Shown piece by piece: positions 62,529-64,000 of a stretch of 64,000 bases of DNA; positions within the stretch are counted from its first letter, which is position 1, and every line of letters begins with the position of its first letter. A program made the position numbers and the translations under genes. Source of the DNA: Peronospora farinosa (lineage: Eukaryota > Oomycota > Peronosporomycetes > Peronosporales > Peronosporaceae); assembly GCA_947646735.1 (NCBI GenBank), contig CANTFK010000838.1, forward strand, positions 1 through 64,000. The letters run 5' to 3'. The notes under the pieces were generated by a model. The model was given only the letters and a program-made list of their open reading frames with translations, did no database searches and had not been told where the DNA came from.

Positions 62529-63147
62529 CGCCCAGACAACCGACTGTCGGACGGGTTACTCCGTTTCCGTGCAACTTTCCTTCCTCACCTTGTGTACCCT
62601 TGATAGGCCGGGTAGCACTCTTTTCGGTGGACTTGAGTCGATGCTGAACTTAATCGTGTTTGGGATAGGTTGGGGGTCGACCGTGCGGAAATCTTCACGC
62701 GGTCGAGGGGTTCTTGTAGGTGCTCGATCCGAGTCACCCTGATCTCTCTTGAGATTGCCTTTTCCAAAAATGTAGATACTTGATCCACTTGATATACTTG
62801 ATCTTCTGACCACTTGAGCCGTCTCGCGATCTTGTACCTTTTCCTTTTCTTCTTGTGCTGCGTCCAATCGCAGGGGAGTTGTTTGTTTTGAGAATTCTTG
62901 TAGTCCCTGACCAAACAATCCAGGGATATCACATGTGTCTTAGCGTAGTAGATGCTCTTGAGTCGTCGGGGGCCAAAGTTATCCCACCCGGACGAGAAGC
63001 CTGCGTGTATTAGAAGTAAAATCGAACTCTGTTTAATGTTAACCAATCACATACCAAAAACTACGATTCTACCTATCTGTAGACTAGGATCTACTGCCAC
63101 GTGTTGCCATTTCGGAAAAATCAGATCTCAATGTGTGGACCACAAAT

Positions 63148-63440
63148 GACGGATCGCGGTCGACGGATCGCTATGGCAGATCGCTATGACGGATCGCGGT
63201 CGGCAGATTGCTGTCGGCAGATCGCGGTCGACGGATCACTATGACGGATCGCTATGACGGATCGTGGTGACGGATCGCGGTCGACGGATCGCTATGGCGT
63301 ACGCGGTCGACGGCTCGCGATGACGGATCGCTGTCGGCAGATCGCGGTCGACGGATCGCTATGACGGATCGCGGTGGCGGATCGCGATCGACGGACCGCT
63401 ATGGCAGATCGCGGGCTCGGATCGCTATTGCAGATTGTGG
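63148..63440. repeat. GATC-rich minisatellite (13-14 bp units)
   Basis: About 20 units of two interwoven kinds, gacggatcgctat (13) and gacggatcgcggtc (14), with cagatc variants. Nearly every unit has a GATC. The array decays at its right end. No coding frame is likely. Confidence 0.88.
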
Positions 63441-63870
63441 TCAATTTAGAAGGTGTTGACCACATTTAATATTGGGCGATCCACACTTTGCGAAATATTG
63501 CTCCTTCGCTTCTCCACAGTCGCGATCCACACTTTGCGCAATTCCACTATTCCACATTCACTTAAAATCCGCACAAATTCAATCCATCCAATTGGATTAG
63601 CCGATACTGGAATCCAGTATAATCCAAACGGTGATCTATTCCATGATAATCAAATATAATTCTGAATTGTGATCCATGCCATGTATCTTCTCCTTAAGTA
63701 TATTTCAATCCATATCATCATCGCCTTCGATACTATTGATCCCTTATTCATTCGTTTTGTTGAACAAGCAAATAAACGATCTTGGATCAACGGTACCTTT
63801 CCATTCGATCGTCCATGAATTGAGATCGACTTCACCTTACCCAATAAAATTTTTTAGTAAGTGACATAAT
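63441..63870. other. Unassigned repeat-flanking DNA
   Basis: AT-rich sequence between two arrays. It holds a short duplicated phrase, cgatccacactttgcg (63478-63493 and 63523-63538). No gene seen. Confidence 0.45.
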
Positions 63871-63878
63871 GGGGAAGA

Positions 63879-63992
63879 GGGATCCAACCGTCATGAGAAA
63901 GGGATCCGACCGTTATGGGAAAGGAATCTTGCCGTTATGGGAAAGTGATCCAGCCATTATGGGAAAGGGGTCCAACCGTTGGCGAGAAAAGT
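63879..63992. repeat. 22-bp tandem repeat, about five units
   Basis: Units of the type gggatccgaccgttatgggaaa, with changes at several positions; the array reaches almost to the window end. Confidence 0.82.
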
Positions 63993-64000
63993 CCCGATAA

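Larger units (their letters stand above)
59328..62980 (-). mobile_element. Element 4: Gypsy-type gag-protease fragment
   Basis: Gag and protease of a different family from elements 1-3, lying on the minus strand. Everything from RT onward is missing, and the low-coordinate side runs into the truncated LTR of element 3. No LTR pair is recognised; short coding-like frames continue upstream to about 62980 (62918-62556 minus). Confidence 0.7.

Noticed and set aside
63148..63440. CRISPR-like array
   Set aside because: Units are 13-14 bp with no unique spacers; it is a simple minisatellite in a eukaryote.

Overview
The window is a piece of nuclear DNA from a plant-pathogenic oomycete (Phytophthora or downy-mildew type). 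Four things point there: short GT-AG introns (about 60-100 bp) in compact genes, chromodomain-bearing Ty3/Gypsy retroelements of the oomycete kind, Crinkler (CRN) effector remnants, and an oomycete-like mitochondrial atp1 fragment. The assignment rests on family recognition; no search was run.

Layout. 1-16695 is retroelement territory. Element 1 (minus strand, pol to 5' LTR at 2054-8687) carries gag, protease, RT, RNase H, integrase and a chromodomain. Its RT is split by about 220 bp of mitochondrial atp1 DNA (5184-5403). Between its pol end and an LTR at the window edge lie 2.3 tandem copies of an 846-bp unit (155-2101). On the minus strand each unit reads as a broken CRN N-terminal gene. 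Element 2 (plus strand, 8693-16695) abuts element 1 and is a decayed chromovirus. 16696-17942 shows nothing I recognise.

17943-52122 is a gene island of 15 housekeeping-type genes on both strands: a Gfo/Idh/MocA oxidoreductase, a GCN2-like eIF2alpha kinase, the Rab geranylgeranyltransferase beta subunit, proteasome beta2, ribosomal proteins uS13 (RPS18), eL33 (RPL35A) and eL27, an unknown mitochondrial membrane/coiled-coil protein, a bZIP factor, an SH3BGRL-like thioredoxin-fold protein, a TauE/SafE transporter, the SMC5/6 SUMO ligase NSE2, COP9 signalosome subunit 7, a DHX33-like helicase, a ferric reductase/NADPH oxidase-like protein, an F-box/LRR protein and an F-box/SPRY protein. The last two are thought to be ubiquitin-ligase adaptors, so the island is rich in ubiquitin, SUMO, proteasome and COP9 functions, though nothing shows that it is a functional cluster. 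Several genes are divergent pairs (proteasome beta2/RPS18; NSE2/CSN7 with only 95 bp between start codons). A 1.27-kb element with 305-bp inverted-repeat ends (29669-30936) sits in the island. Exon junctions below were chosen by GT-AG signals, reading frame and family similarity and are predictions.

52600-64000 is repeat DNA again: element 3 (plus), whose pol is close to element 2 but whose LTR and front half of gag come from another family; a minus-strand gag-protease fragment of a different Gypsy family (element 4); a GATC-rich minisatellite; and a 22-bp tandem repeat at the window end.
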